This document shows, piece after piece, positions 18,950-28,392 of a DNA stretch of 64,000 nt (position 1 is the stretch's first letter; each line of letters starts with the position of its first letter). Position numbers and translations under genes: made by a program. The notes under the pieces are model-generated. The model was not told the origin of the DNA, searched no databases, and saw only the letters and a list, made by a program, of their open reading frames with translations. This DNA is from Butyrivibrio sp. AE3004. GTDB lineage: Bacteria > Bacillota > Clostridia > Lachnospirales > Lachnospiraceae. Where the stretch lies: assembly GCF_000703165.1 (NCBI RefSeq), contig NZ_JNLQ01000001.1:366543-430542 (forward strand), given 5' to 3'.

Positions 18950-19240
18950 TTAGCCCTGAAGCCCGTTTGATTGTCTTATCATATCTTCAACGACGATATC
19001 ATAGATTTCACCGATAGTATTGCAATACTCAAGAATTTTCCAGGGTTCGTTTGTATGAAAATGTATCTTGATCAGTTCTTCATCACCTGCAGCGATCAGA
19101 CTGTTTCCTTCAAAGTGATCTGTGATGTATTCCGCGATTTCATCCTCGTCTAAATCCTGATCTCTTCTGTCGATCAAAAGCTGAGTATCATAGCGGTATG
19201 CAAACTGATCATCTTCAGCATCTATTGATTGTATTCCCAT
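18950..19240 (-). CDS. Stand-alone FakA/YloV-type domain protein
   Basis: A 96-aa protein. It matches the segment of FakA/YloV (DAK phosphatase-like fatty-acid kinase) that joins the kinase to its C-terminal DegV-like part. The shared pattern is a YDTQLLI strand, then NSLIAAGDEELIKIHFHTNEPWKILEYC (cited in parts: GDEELIKIHFHTNEP, WKILEYC) and IVVEDM near the end. The DhaL-like kinase domain is absent. Stand-alone versions may act as binding or regulatory subunits; function is unknown. An AGGTAC-type site precedes ATG 19240. Confidence 0.75.
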   Translation of the reverse strand: MGIQSIDAEDDQFAYRYDTQLLIDRRDQDLDEDEIAEYITDHFEGNSLIAAGDEELIKIHFHTNEPWKILEYCNTIGEIYDIVVEDMIRQSNGLQG

Positions 19241-19307
19241 GTCTGTACCTCCAATTTTTTTATTATCATACTACTAAATTGCTCCCTGAAGCTAATTAAT
19301 CATTTTT

Positions 19308-19336
19308 TTATTACTTTTTAACTGTAATGTTATAAA
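19308..19336 (+). promoter_or_regulatory. Candidate promoter of the CheY-like gene
   Basis: TTATTA and TATAAA are separated by 17 nt, and TG lies one base before the -10 (extended -10, TGTTATAAA). It sits about 50 nt upstream of ATG 19388. Confidence 0.4.
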
Positions 19337-19387
19337 AAATGGTTATGATTTAGTAGAAAGTCGGTTATTGAAAACAGGAGGATTTCA

Positions 19388-19750
19388 ATGAAACATATTT
19401 TACTTGTGGATGATGATGAAGATATGCTAAAGATTGTGTCCAGGTGGCTTGAGCGCGGTGGATATGAGGTATCTGCGGTGACTTCGGGAAGAGCTGCGTT
19501 AAATTCAATTTCTGAAAAAGCACCTGACATTATTCTACTTGACTACGGAATGCCGGATATGGATGGTCCTGCCACGTTAAATGCTATAAGAGAGAATGAC
19601 TCATCAAAAAATATCCCTGTCCTTTTCAGAACAGGGAAGGATGATACGTCATCTCAGGAAATCATGGAGAATTGCAGACCTGCCGGCGTAATATCGAAGG
19701 CGGAAGGAAAGCCAAAGCTCCTTGCGGCCATAGCTGAAATATTAAACTAA
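19388..19750 (+). CDS. Single-domain CheY-like response regulator
   Basis: A 120-aa receiver domain with no output domain. The acid pocket is VDDDED near residues 7-12, the phospho-acceptor Asp lies in IILLDYGMPDMDG, the conserved Thr is in FRTGKDD, and the conserved Lys is in VISKAEGKP. An AGGAGG site precedes ATG 19388. Its gene is convergent with the multi-receiver gene at 19760-21475, whose last receiver domain has similar sequence (LLDYDMPNMDG, LTGKND), suggesting a shared origin and perhaps a shared phosphorelay. Confidence 0.88.
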   Translation: MKHILLVDDDEDMLKIVSRWLERGGYEVSAVTSGRAALNSISEKAPDIILLDYGMPDMDGPATLNAIRENDSSKNIPVLFRTGKDDTSSQEIMENCRPAGVISKAEGKPKLLAAIAEILN

Positions 19751-19759
19751 GAGGCTGCC

Positions 19760-21475
19760 CTACATGGTAGTTGGCCATACAGTACATAACGAATTATTAA
19801 ACAAATCCTCTGAGAAAAATCTCTGAAGGGCATCAATAAGGTTGTCCTTCTGAGAGGATTTAAGGAGATATCCGTCGGGTTTATATTCAAGGATTCTAAA
19901 TACATGCTCCTTATCATTTTTTCCTGTGAGGAAAATGATAGGGATATTGTTTGTATCCGGATTGGTCCGGATTCTTTTCATGAGCTCATATCCATCCATG
20001 TTGGGCATATCATAATCAAGCAGTATCAAATCGGGAATGGTTGCTTTTAGTCCTTTGAGCAGATCATCACCACTGTTAAAGCCTGATACATGGTAAACAG
20101 ATGAAAGCCAGTGATCTACAATGGTCAGATAATCAGGATCATCATCTACGATGAATATCGTCTTGACCCTGCGATACTCGGATAACAGATATGAAAAATA
20201 ATTAATATCATCAATAAAGGTATCCATGTTGATAGGGCGCTTGTAAAAACGCGATACTCTGGCTGCTCCGCCCGCAGACATGGCTATATCGATATCCTGA
20301 GGGTCTCCCGCAAGACACAAAATCTTTGAATCATCCTGACACATTTCTCCAAGCAGGTTCATTGTTAATTTGATGTGGGATTTATCATTGGTCTCCGGAT
20401 AGTAAATAATCTGCTCCACTCTGGACCGATAAGCGATTATCATGTTGGGCTCATCGGAAATAACAGTAACCTTAAAGCCTGCGGAAATGAGAGCTTTTTC
20501 TATACTCTTAGGGATTATTCCGGTATTACCCACCACAAACAGGATGGTTTTGCTAATGTCTTCATCAGAATCCGCATCTTCGTTTTTTGCACTTTGTTCA
20601 GAGGATGTGTGGATAAGATGTTTTATATCCTCATCGTCCTTTATTTTTGAAAGAAGATTAGTGAAAGATCTGTAGGTATTAAGGAACTGAGTGGTTTCAT
20701 TCCTTATTTTTCTATAGTTGCCGTTTTCTGCTGCTTCCTCAAGGTCTGCAGCTGCTGCTGACAAGGTTTTTGCGCCTATAAGCCGGGCCATGCTCTTTAA
20801 GGAATGGACACATAATTTATACATGGTCCAGTCTTCGCATACTAAATGCTTCTCGATATCCCGGCACTTTGTTTCAATAGAAGAATAGAAAACATAAAGT
20901 GCATCAATATAATCTTCAGCTGTTTCGCAATTTGATATTCCTTCCACAAGATTGATGTGAGGTACGGTTTTTAACCAAATAGGAAGCTTGTCCAGTTCTT
21001 CTTTCAGCTCTTCATCAGAAACGGAGCTGTTTTCCATATTGCTAATAAGAGAATCTACAGTGCGTTCATGAACCTCCTGAACAAGGGAGCTTTTTTCGGG
21101 AAGATAGGTCATGAGCACTTCATATAATTGTTTGGGGTCAATCGGCTTTATAAGAACGTCGGCAAAACCGGATGCCTTGTAAAGATTAATATTTGTACGT
21201 CCCTCTTCTGTGGTGTGACAGATCACAGGGGTATTGACACCTCTTTTTTCGAACTCCTTTCGGAGGGCTAAAAATGTGTCAACCCCATCCATTTCAGGCA
21301 TGCGATGATCCATAAGGATCAGATCGTAGGATTTTTCCTTGCAGATATCAAGGCACTCCCGACCGCTCTCAACCTGATCTGACAAAACACCTTTTGATGC
21401 CAGAAGAGAAGAAAGAATCATTCTGTTTATCGGCATATCATCGACTATAAGTACCCGAGACGCATTGTTTTCCAT
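19760..21475 (-). CDS. Multidomain phosphorelay protein REC-HPt-(degenerate REC)-REC
   Basis: A 571-aa cytoplasmic protein. Domain order from the chosen start: receiver 1 (LIVDDMPINRMI, then LILMDHRMPEMDG); an HPt helical domain with the phospho-accepting His in CVHSLKSMARLIGA near residue 220; a receiver-like domain lacking the phospho-acceptor Asp; and a last receiver (FIVDDDPDYL, LILLDYDMPNMDG, LTGKND). I chose ATG 21475 because AAGGAA lies just upstream. It lacks a kinase domain, so it must take phosphate from another protein. The divergent neighbour is a chemoreceptor gene. Confidence 0.85.
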   Translation of the reverse strand: MENNASRVLIVDDMPINRMILSSLLASKGVLSDQVESGRECLDICKEKSYDLILMDHRMPEMDGVDTFLALRKEFEKRGVNTPVICHTTEEGRTNINLYKASGFADVLIKPIDPKQLYEVLMTYLPEKSSLVQEVHERTVDSLISNMENSSVSDEELKEELDKLPIWLKTVPHINLVEGISNCETAEDYIDALYVFYSSIETKCRDIEKHLVCEDWTMYKLCVHSLKSMARLIGAKTLSAAAADLEEAAENGNYRKIRNETTQFLNTYRSFTNLLSKIKDDEDIKHLIHTSSEQSAKNEDADSDEDISKTILFVVGNTGIIPKSIEKALISAGFKVTVISDEPNMIIAYRSRVEQIIYYPETNDKSHIKLTMNLLGEMCQDDSKILCLAGDPQDIDIAMSAGGAARVSRFYKRPINMDTFIDDINYFSYLLSEYRRVKTIFIVDDDPDYLTIVDHWLSSVYHVSGFNSGDDLLKGLKATIPDLILLDYDMPNMDGYELMKRIRTNPDTNNIPIIFLTGKNDKEHVFRILEYKPDGYLLKSSQKDNLIDALQRFFSEDLFNNSLCTVWPTTM

Positions 21476-21610
21476 ATGAGTTCCTTTCATATAACGATTT
21501 TTTACGTCATTATAATTATACTCAATAACGTAAATGATTTCCATTGATCTATGCGCAAGGTTTATTCGTAGATGTTAGAAAAATCTAATGATTTTTTATA
21601 GTTATTTAAT

Positions 21611-21639
21611 TTGAATATGGGGTATATCAGTTTAATAAT
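21611..21639 (+). promoter_or_regulatory. Candidate promoter of the chemoreceptor gene
   Basis: TTGAAT and AATAAT are separated by 17 nt, about 70 nt upstream of ATG 21708 in the divergent intergenic region. Confidence 0.35.
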
Positions 21640-21707
21640 AAAATAAAGTGCACAATTTAATAGTGTGTTTAAAACACGATTTAACTTATTGGGATTGGAG
21701 AAAAACC

Positions 21708-23435
21708 ATGACTGAAAATGTATCAAATCAAACGAAAAATCGACAGGTTCCGATTTTTGCATCGATCGGTTTCAGAATTATGTGTACGATTGGTGGTGCG
21801 GTATTTGCTACGGTTGTGGCAATACTGATAGTGGTTACGATACCTGTCAGACAGGAGCTGGAGAAGGTTAATTCAAATTATCTTTTCATGACAGCTCAAT
21901 TGTATGGAGCACGTTTGGAAACAGCTGTTAACCTTACAAAATTTGACATAGATATACGTAAGGTGCCTTCCAGACTTGAAGCCTTTTTGCAGGGAGCCAG
22001 GATGGAGGGATGTGATAGCAGCTACTGTTATCTTGTGAGAGACGATGGAATCACGCTTTATCATCCTGATCACGACAAAATAGGACGTCAGACTGAAAAT
22101 GAGACTATACGAGGTATTGCGACGGCACTCGCAGGAGGCAAAGTTACAGAACCTGCAATTATTGAGTATACATTCAACGGTGTTGAAGAGATAGCTGCTT
22201 TTTATGCAAGTAATAAGGGCTATGTTCTTACTGTTGCTGTTGAGAAAAAGGATTTTCTATCAACTCTTAATCACATGACAATGCTTGCACTTATAACCGG
22301 TGTCATTATCTTTGTTGTAATGCTTCTCTTCGGATGGGTTGAGGCACGAAGAATAACAAAGCCAATTCATACGGTTGCAAAGTTTGTCGATAAAATCGGT
22401 GATCTTGACTTCTCTGATGATAAGGAAACAGAAATACTGGTTAAAAGAAAAGACGAGACAGGAGTTATTGCCGGCTCTGTAGAAGCCATGCGTACAAAGC
22501 TTGTTACTATAGTGGAGAAAATTCAGACCCAGAGTACGCTTTTGTATAAGACCTCCGGAGACCTTTCTCAGAGTGCTCAGAATACTTCCGATGATGCGAA
22601 CAATATTGAAAATGCGGTCAGTGACATTGCTACAGGTGCAGCATCTCAGGCGGATGAGACACAAAAGGCTAATACTGACGTAGGTGTAATCGGAAAGATG
22701 ATCCTTGATACCGGAGAGCAGGTAAACGGACTTACCGAGACAGCCAATAATATGAAGAACACAAGTGAAGAAGCATTCTCGATTCTTGAGGAACTTGGCA
22801 GAATTAATAAGGATACGACCGCTTCAATTGAAAGAATTTACGAGCAGACTAATGAAACCAACCAGGCAGCTCAGAAGATTAAGGAAGCTGCCAGCCTTAT
22901 TGCTGCCATAGCGGATGAAACCAACCTCTTGTCTCTAAACGCAAGCATAGAGGCAGCCAGAGCAGGAGATGCAGGTAAAGGCTTTGCTGTAGTTGCTACA
23001 CAGATTTCAAAGCTTGCTTCAGAGTCAAGTGAATCAGCACAGAGTATAGATGACATTATAAGAGAGCTTGTTGATAACTCCATGAAGGCAGTTGAAATAA
23101 TGGATGAAGTAAGAGGTGTTATGCAGCAGCAGAGCAAATTGGTTGAGCAGACTGAGGATGCTTTCAGAATCGTACGTGATGGTATTGATGATTCATTAAG
23201 TAACGCAGAAGGCATTAGGGATAGTGCGGACAGGTTAAATGATGCAAGAGAGAATATCCTTAATACTGTTGTAAGTCTTTCGGCTATAGCTGAGGAAAAT
23301 GCTGCAAGTTCTCAGGAAACATCAGATACCATGACAAGTATTATTGATGAACTGAAGGTTGTGGCAGAGGGAAGCGACAAACTGAATGATATCGCTAAGG
23401 TTCTCGATGAGAGCATCAATGAGATACATATCTGA
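21708..23435 (+). CDS. Methyl-accepting chemotaxis protein
   Basis: A 575-aa chemoreceptor. Membrane helix 1 lies at about residues 15-45, followed by a ~150-aa extracellular sensor (single-Cache type, with YHPDHDKIG), helix 2 at about 190-212 and a HAMP domain ([19 protein letters not shown]). The signalling domain carries the hairpin-tip signature [21 protein letters not shown] chose ATG 21708 because TTGGAG lies 8 nt upstream. The next gene, 19 nt downstream, encodes a solute-binding lipoprotein, so the receptor may detect a ligand-loaded binding protein. Confidence 0.93.
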   Translation: MTENVSNQTKNRQVPIFASIGFRIMCTIGGAVFATVVAILIVVTIPVRQELEKVNSNYLFMTAQLYGARLETAVNLTKFDIDIRKVPSRLEAFLQGARMEGCDSSYCYLVRDDGITLYHPDHDKIGRQTENETIRGIATALAGGKVTEPAIIEYTFNGVEEIAAFYASNKGYVLTVAVEKKDFLSTLNHMTMLALITGVIIFVVMLLFGWVEARRITKPIHTVAKFVDKIGDLDFSDDKETEILVKRKDETGVIAGSVEAMRTKLVTIVEKIQTQSTLLYKTSGDLSQSAQNTSDDANNIENAVSDIATGAASQADETQKANTDVGVIGKMILDTGEQVNGLTETANNMKNTSEEAFSILEELGRINKDTTASIERIYEQTNETNQAAQKIKEAASLIAAIADETNLLSLNASIEAARAGDAGKGFAVVATQISKLASESSESAQSIDDIIRELVDNSMKAVEIMDEVRGVMQQQSKLVEQTEDAFRIVRDGIDDSLSNAEGIRDSADRLNDARENILNTVVSLSAIAEENAASSQETSDTMTSIIDELKVVAEGSDKLNDIAKVLDESINEIHI

Positions 23436-23454
23436 TAATGAATTGGAGGCTGTC

Positions 23455-24849
23455 ATGAAGATGAAAAAACTGACTACCATGATTGCTGTATCGTTAGTAT
23501 CCTGTCTTGTTTTATCACTTTTCGGGTGCGCTAAGAGTAAGGGAGAGACCCCTGATGCAGCAGCGGAAGAAAATAATAAAGCTCCCGTTTGTAGCGATGG
23601 CGGAAGCGTTCTGAACATTTACTGCTGGAATACGGAGTTTGAAGAACGTATGACGGATTTTTATCCGGGATATACTGACAATGGAGATGGAACCGGGCAA
23701 ATTGGAAATGTAAAGGTTAAATGGAGCATCACACCATCTGATGATTATGCATACCAGAATGTTCTTGATGAAGAGCTTTTGCTGAATATGGATAGGCCTG
23801 AGGACAGCAGGATAGATATGTTCCTGATGGAAGCGGACTATATTCTGAAATATGTAGAATCTGACTATACGCTTGATGTCATAAATGACCTTGGAATTAC
23901 AGAGACAGAACTTGCTGATCAGTACCCGTACACAAAGACAATAGCTACCACAAGAGATGGAAAACTAAAGGGAACAAGCTGGCAGGCTACTCCCGGACTT
24001 TTCGCATATAAGAGATCGATTGCAAAGGAAGTACTGGGAACGGATGACCCTGATGAGGTTCAGGCAATGCTCTCAAATTGGGCAGGATTTGACAGTGTTG
24101 CGGAAAAAATGGCAGCAAATGGCTATAAGATGCTTTCCGGAACAGAGGACAGCTTCAGAGTATTTTCAAACAATGTAACTAATCCCTGGGTAGATGACCC
24201 TACTGCGGCTTCACCCAAGATACAGATTGATGACAAACTACTGGAATGGGCTGATATGTGCAAAAAATACATGGAGAATGGCTGGATGGGTGATACCAGC
24301 CAATGGTCCGATGATTGGAATTTTGATCAGACATCGGAATCAAAGGTATTTGGATTCTTCATGTCCACATGGGGAATTAATTTCACACTTCTTGGAAATG
24401 CAGGTGAAGCGGGCTATGGTGACTGGGCTGTGTGTGAAGGGCCTGCAGCCTGGTACTGGGGCGGAACATGGATTGCCGGTGCGAGAGGAACGGACAATGC
24501 CGATCTTGTAGCTGACATCATAAGAAAGCTTACATGTGATAAGGCTATCATGCTTGATATTACCGAGAAAACTGAGGATTATACAAATACGAAATCAGGA
24601 ATGGATTCTCTTGCTGTTTCGGATTATAAGTCGGAATTCCTAAACGGACAGAATCACATCCAACTGTTTTCACAGGCTGCGCCTAAAATCGATATGTCCC
24701 ATGTAGGACCTTATGACGCAGGACTTAATGATTCATTCTTGCAAACCTTTAAAAAGTATATCAGAGGCGAATGTGATAAGGAAAAGGCGTTAAAGGAATT
24801 CTACAAGAGCGCTGTTGTAAAATATCCTGAGCTGAATTTTGATGAATGA
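23455..24849 (+). CDS. Extracellular solute-binding lipoprotein (family 1, sugar type)
   Basis: A 464-aa lipoprotein with a lipobox at LSLFGC near residue 24. The mature part begins with the strand LNIYCWNTEFEERM, and the fold resembles family 1 sugar-binding proteins of ABC importers. I chose ATG 23455 because TTGGAGG lies about 7 nt upstream; the longer frame would overlap the chemoreceptor. No permease or ATPase gene is nearby, so it is either an orphan importer subunit or a periplasm-like co-receptor for the chemoreceptor encoded 19 nt upstream. Confidence 0.87.
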   Translation: MKMKKLTTMIAVSLVSCLVLSLFGCAKSKGETPDAAAEENNKAPVCSDGGSVLNIYCWNTEFEERMTDFYPGYTDNGDGTGQIGNVKVKWSITPSDDYAYQNVLDEELLLNMDRPEDSRIDMFLMEADYILKYVESDYTLDVINDLGITETELADQYPYTKTIATTRDGKLKGTSWQATPGLFAYKRSIAKEVLGTDDPDEVQAMLSNWAGFDSVAEKMAANGYKMLSGTEDSFRVFSNNVTNPWVDDPTAASPKIQIDDKLLEWADMCKKYMENGWMGDTSQWSDDWNFDQTSESKVFGFFMSTWGINFTLLGNAGEAGYGDWAVCEGPAAWYWGGTWIAGARGTDNADLVADIIRKLTCDKAIMLDITEKTEDYTNTKSGMDSLAVSDYKSEFLNGQNHIQLFSQAAPKIDMSHVGPYDAGLNDSFLQTFKKYIRGECDKEKALKEFYKSAVVKYPELNFDE

Positions 24850-24884
24850 TCTGATCAGTGCATTATTGTGACAGAGTTTTTTAT

Positions 24885-24933
24885 GTACAACCCCAAAGGA
24901 GTCCGTTTGGAATGGGTACCTTTGGGGTTGTAC
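24885..24933 (+). terminator. Terminator after the receptor/binding-protein pair
   Basis: A 15-bp perfect stem, GTACAACCCCAAAGG with CCTTTGGGGTTGTAC, with a T-containing tail. It lies 36 nt past the stop codon. Confidence 0.8.
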
Positions 24934-24977
24934 TCTCTATGAAAAAGCCTGTAAAATATGCTTAGCGAGGAGAATGT

Positions 24978-27089
24978 ATGTCATCAAAAAAATATCAGCA
25001 CAGATTTGCCAGAAAAAGAGCAAAGCTTAAAAATGAAATAACTCATGCAAGGAATATTTTTCCTGAGAATGAGTTTAATGAATATTGGGAAAAAAATATA
25101 TCTGTCATAAAGCGGGGAGTACTGTCAGCATGTCTTAAGTCCTTGCAAAATGACAGGTTTTTCATGGACGGAAAAACTGCTTACGGAAAAATGCAGAAGC
25201 AGGAGCTGTACAGGGGTAATATAGAAAAGTTCTGCAGCCGGCTTTCCGAAAAGCTTAACGCTACAAACATACATGAAACATTCCCTCAGTTTTCGCATAT
25301 AATTTATGAATTCTTGATGGAGGCTGAGGATGAGAAAATAGTGACCTTTGCAACTGACAGCAGGGAAAAGGTTGCTTCCAAGATCATAATGAAGCACCTG
25401 CGCGAGACCGGAAAAATTAAGGATATTATATATTATCTAAGGGAAAATCTTTCGGAGCAGGTAGTCTTTGAACAATTCGATCATAATCCAAACTATACAT
25501 ATCTTACTAAGCGTATCAAGAAGGTTATGGAAGCAAAGAAGCTTCTATACGAAAATATTCAATCTTCCACACCGGATGATCTGACAATGCTGTTTCCGCT
25601 TGCAAGGCAGATGGAGAGAAGATTTATAATCCATATCGGACCAACGAATTCCGGAAAAACTTATCAGGCAATGGAAGAACTAAAGAAGGCAGATAGTGGC
25701 ATTTATCTTGCACCGCTTAGGCTACTTGCCTATGAGCAATATGAAAGAATGAACCGTGAGGGCGTTCCCTGTGCAATGATAACCGGTGAAGAGAGGATAC
25801 TTATGCCGGGAGCTTTTCATCAATCCTCCACCATTGAGATGCTCGATATCAGAGAAGAATGGGATATGGCTGTAATCGATGAAGCCCAGATGATAGCTGA
25901 TGAGCAAAGAGGTGGATCGTGGACTGCCGCTATACTTGGGATCAGGGCAAAGATCATACATGTCTGTGCTTCACCGGATGCGGAAGAAGCCTTGAAGAAG
26001 ATGGTGCTATCCTGCGGGGATACGTATGAGATTATGTATCATAAGCGAATGACGCCGCTTGTTATGGATAAATATGCCATGGACTTTAGATTTCCCGAGG
26101 ATGTAAGGGATGGTGATGCGCTTATTGTTTTTACCAGAAGAGACGTACACAGCGTAGCGGCAGAACTCCAGGACAAGGGGATTAATTGCAGCGTGATCTA
26201 TGGCGCATTACCATACGATGTGAGGCATCGTGAGGCCGGTAAGTTTGCAAGTGGCGAGACAAAAGTGGTCGTTGCAACTGATGCGATAGGAATGGGAATG
26301 AATCTGCCAATAAGACGCATAGTATTTTTGCAGACCATGAAGTTCGACGGAAAAGACGACAGACGGCTTAATGCTTCGGAGGTAAAGCAGATTGCCGGCC
26401 GTGCGGGAAGATACGGAATATATGATACAGGCTATGTGACATCATATTTTGACTATGAGATGATAGAAAAACTGCTTAATAAAAAGGTAAGGCCCATAGA
26501 CAAAGCTATGATAAGCATACCCGAGGAATTTCTGGGAAAGAACGGAAAAGTATCAACCATACTCGAGATGTGGAATGAGATACCGGCGAGTGATTTTTAT
26601 GATAAAGGGGATATTTCCGAAAAGATAAAGATTGCAGTGGCTCTTGAGCAGATCGCTGATAAGCGTGAACTGATAAGGCAGTTCATCAGGATTCCGACTA
26701 ATCCGGACAGCAGGGAGACCTTTGGAGTGTACTTGGATTTTTACAGTGTTCTTGCTGAGGGCAGGGTGCCGGATCTTAAAAGAACCATGGATGATTACAG
26801 GGCAGAAAATGTGGATGAGGATGAAAAGGATGCTCTGCAGATGCTTGAAATAAGCAGTGCGGTATATGATTTCCTTTATGCTTTCACCCGATTTTTCGGA
26901 AAAGAGGATGATCTTTCGGGAATTCTTGAGGAAAAGAGACGTATATCCGAAAAAATGTTTAAAATCCTTGATAAGCAGAATCTTAGTATGAAAACCTGTA
27001 TTTATTGTGGAAAGAAGCTTAAATGGTCTTTCAGATTCAATATGTGTCAGGAATGCTATCGAAAAAGACACAGATATAAGAAGTCATAA
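24978..27089 (+). CDS. SUV3-like DExH RNA helicase with C-terminal zinc finger
   Basis: A 703-aa superfamily 2 helicase. After a ~210-aa helical N-terminal region come HIGPTNSGKTYQAM (Walker A), YLAPLRLLAYEQ (Ia), MITGEER, the DEAQMIADEQRGGSWT Walker B block, ATDAIGMGMNLPI (V) and QIAGRAGRYG (VI). These are specific to the SUV3 group, best known from the mitochondrial degradosome. The C-terminus adds a CIYCGKK...CQECYRKR four-cysteine finger. It likely unwinds structured RNA for decay. It starts after a GAGGAG site and is monocistronic. Confidence 0.9.
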   Translation: MSSKKYQHRFARKRAKLKNEITHARNIFPENEFNEYWEKNISVIKRGVLSACLKSLQNDRFFMDGKTAYGKMQKQELYRGNIEKFCSRLSEKLNATNIHETFPQFSHIIYEFLMEAEDEKIVTFATDSREKVASKIIMKHLRETGKIKDIIYYLRENLSEQVVFEQFDHNPNYTYLTKRIKKVMEAKKLLYENIQSSTPDDLTMLFPLARQMERRFIIHIGPTNSGKTYQAMEELKKADSGIYLAPLRLLAYEQYERMNREGVPCAMITGEERILMPGAFHQSSTIEMLDIREEWDMAVIDEAQMIADEQRGGSWTAAILGIRAKIIHVCASPDAEEALKKMVLSCGDTYEIMYHKRMTPLVMDKYAMDFRFPEDVRDGDALIVFTRRDVHSVAAELQDKGINCSVIYGALPYDVRHREAGKFASGETKVVVATDAIGMGMNLPIRRIVFLQTMKFDGKDDRRLNASEVKQIAGRAGRYGIYDTGYVTSYFDYEMIEKLLNKKVRPIDKAMISIPEEFLGKNGKVSTILEMWNEIPASDFYDKGDISEKIKIAVALEQIADKRELIRQFIRIPTNPDSRETFGVYLDFYSVLAEGRVPDLKRTMDDYRAENVDEDEKDALQMLEISSAVYDFLYAFTRFFGKEDDLSGILEEKRRISEKMFKILDKQNLSMKTCIYCGKKLKWSFRFNMCQECYRKRHRYKKS

Positions 27090-27182
27090 TTTTTCACATG
27101 GGTGTAACAGGCAAAATTGTTTTTTGATTTTTTCGGGAACAATGGTTATTATATTTGAGGCAAAAGAATCTTACACAAAAAT

Positions 27183-27199
27183 GAGAATAACCAATTCTC
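27183..27199. promoter_or_regulatory. GAGAAT-N5-ATTCTC palindrome upstream of the ABC importer
   Basis: Six-base perfect arms with a 5-nt spacer lie directly before the ribosome site of the binding-protein gene. It could be an operator for a metal-responsive or other repressor controlling the importer. The regulator is not in the window. Confidence 0.35.
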
Positions 27200-27214
27200 G
27201 AAAAAGGAGACATT

Positions 27215-28336
27215 ATGAAAAAAAGACTTGTAGCAATTATGATGGGGTGCATGCTGGCACTTTCTGCAATAGGCTGTGGCGCAGATAAGACAGCAGACAC
27301 TAAGGCAGAGAGTACAGAATCTGTATCGGAAGAGTCAGCTTCGGAAGAGGCTGCTGCAGATACAGATGCTGAAAACAATGCTGTAGAAGATAAAGAACCG
27401 GAGAGCAATGAAAATGAGGTTGCCGGGGCAGAAAACGGGGATGCAGAAGTTGCAGGCACTGTGTCTACAGACAGAAGCGGTAATGAAATCACAGTTCCTG
27501 AGACTGTAGAGCGCATTGTTTCAATGGCACCATCTACAACTGGAATTCTTATAGATCTTGGCCTTGCAGATAAGATAGTCGCATGTGACACCAATTCATT
27601 TGCAAGCTATGGATCAGAGCTCAAAGCCGATATTCCCCAGTTCGATATGATGACGCCGGATCAGGAGCAGATCATTGCACTTAAAGCTGACATCATATTT
27701 ACATCAGGAATGAGCGCAAGCCAGGGCATTGACGTATTTGAGACTGTTCGCGAGACAGGTGTTTGCATAGCTGATATTCCCAGCAGTGCATCTCTTAATG
27801 ATATTGAGAAGGACATAACCTTCATCGGACAGTGCGTAGGTGAGGTAGATGCAGCACAGGCAATTGCGGATGATATGCAGAGAAAGATAGATGAGCTTTC
27901 TGAAATCGGAAACAGTATTTCCGAGGATGAAAAGAAGAACGTTCTTTTTGAGCTTTTCACTCCCTCAGCTGATAATCCGATTATTTACACGGCAGGAAAC
28001 GGAACCTACATCAATGAAATGCTTGAAACTATCGGAGCTAAGAACGTTGCTGCATCAGAAGCCGAGCAGTGGCCGGCACTCTCAGAGGAAGCAGCAGTTG
28101 CAGCTAACCCCGATGTAATTCTTACAGCAGATATGTACACACCGGATGTTATAAACACTATACTTAATACAACCGGTTGGGAAAATGTTACTGCGATTAA
28201 AAATTCAGAAGTATATCAGCTTAGTAGTGATGCGGTTAACCAGCCAAATCAACATGTAATGGATGTCATGCTTGAGATGGCCAAATACATTTACCCTGAA
28301 AAATATGAGAATGTTGCACTAAACGGTGCTGAATAA
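27215..28336 (+). CDS. Iron-siderophore/cobalamin-type ABC importer binding lipoprotein
   Basis: A 373-aa lipoprotein with a lipobox at LSAIGC near residue 21 and an acidic Ser/Glu/Ala linker to about residue 85. The rest is a BtuF/FepB-like (cluster A-III) binding protein: VERIVSMAPSTTGILIDLGL, then DQEQIIALKADIIFTSG, and the helical backbone typical of two-lobed binding proteins. It is the first gene of a binding protein-permease-ATPase set. An AAAGGAG site precedes ATG 27215. The ligand (heme, siderophore or corrinoid) cannot be decided from sequence. Confidence 0.88.
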   Translation: MKKRLVAIMMGCMLALSAIGCGADKTADTKAESTESVSEESASEEAAADTDAENNAVEDKEPESNENEVAGAENGDAEVAGTVSTDRSGNEITVPETVERIVSMAPSTTGILIDLGLADKIVACDTNSFASYGSELKADIPQFDMMTPDQEQIIALKADIIFTSGMSASQGIDVFETVRETGVCIADIPSSASLNDIEKDITFIGQCVGEVDAAQAIADDMQRKIDELSEIGNSISEDEKKNVLFELFTPSADNPIIYTAGNGTYINEMLETIGAKNVAASEAEQWPALSEEAAVAANPDVILTADMYTPDVINTILNTTGWENVTAIKNSEVYQLSSDAVNQPNQHVMDVMLEMAKYIYPEKYENVALNGAE

Positions 28337-28343
28337 TGAAAGG

Positions 28344-28386
28344 AGTTCTGCTATCATTAAAAGGTAGCAGAACTTTTTTCTTTTTT
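28344..28386 (+). terminator. Terminator-like hairpin between binding-protein and permease genes
   Basis: AGTTCTGCTA and TAGCAGAACT form a 10-bp perfect stem with an 11-nt loop, followed by two T runs. It lies 8 nt past the binding-protein stop, inside what looks like an importer operon. Partial termination here would give more binding protein than permease. Confidence 0.8.
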
Positions 28387-28392
28387 GACTTT

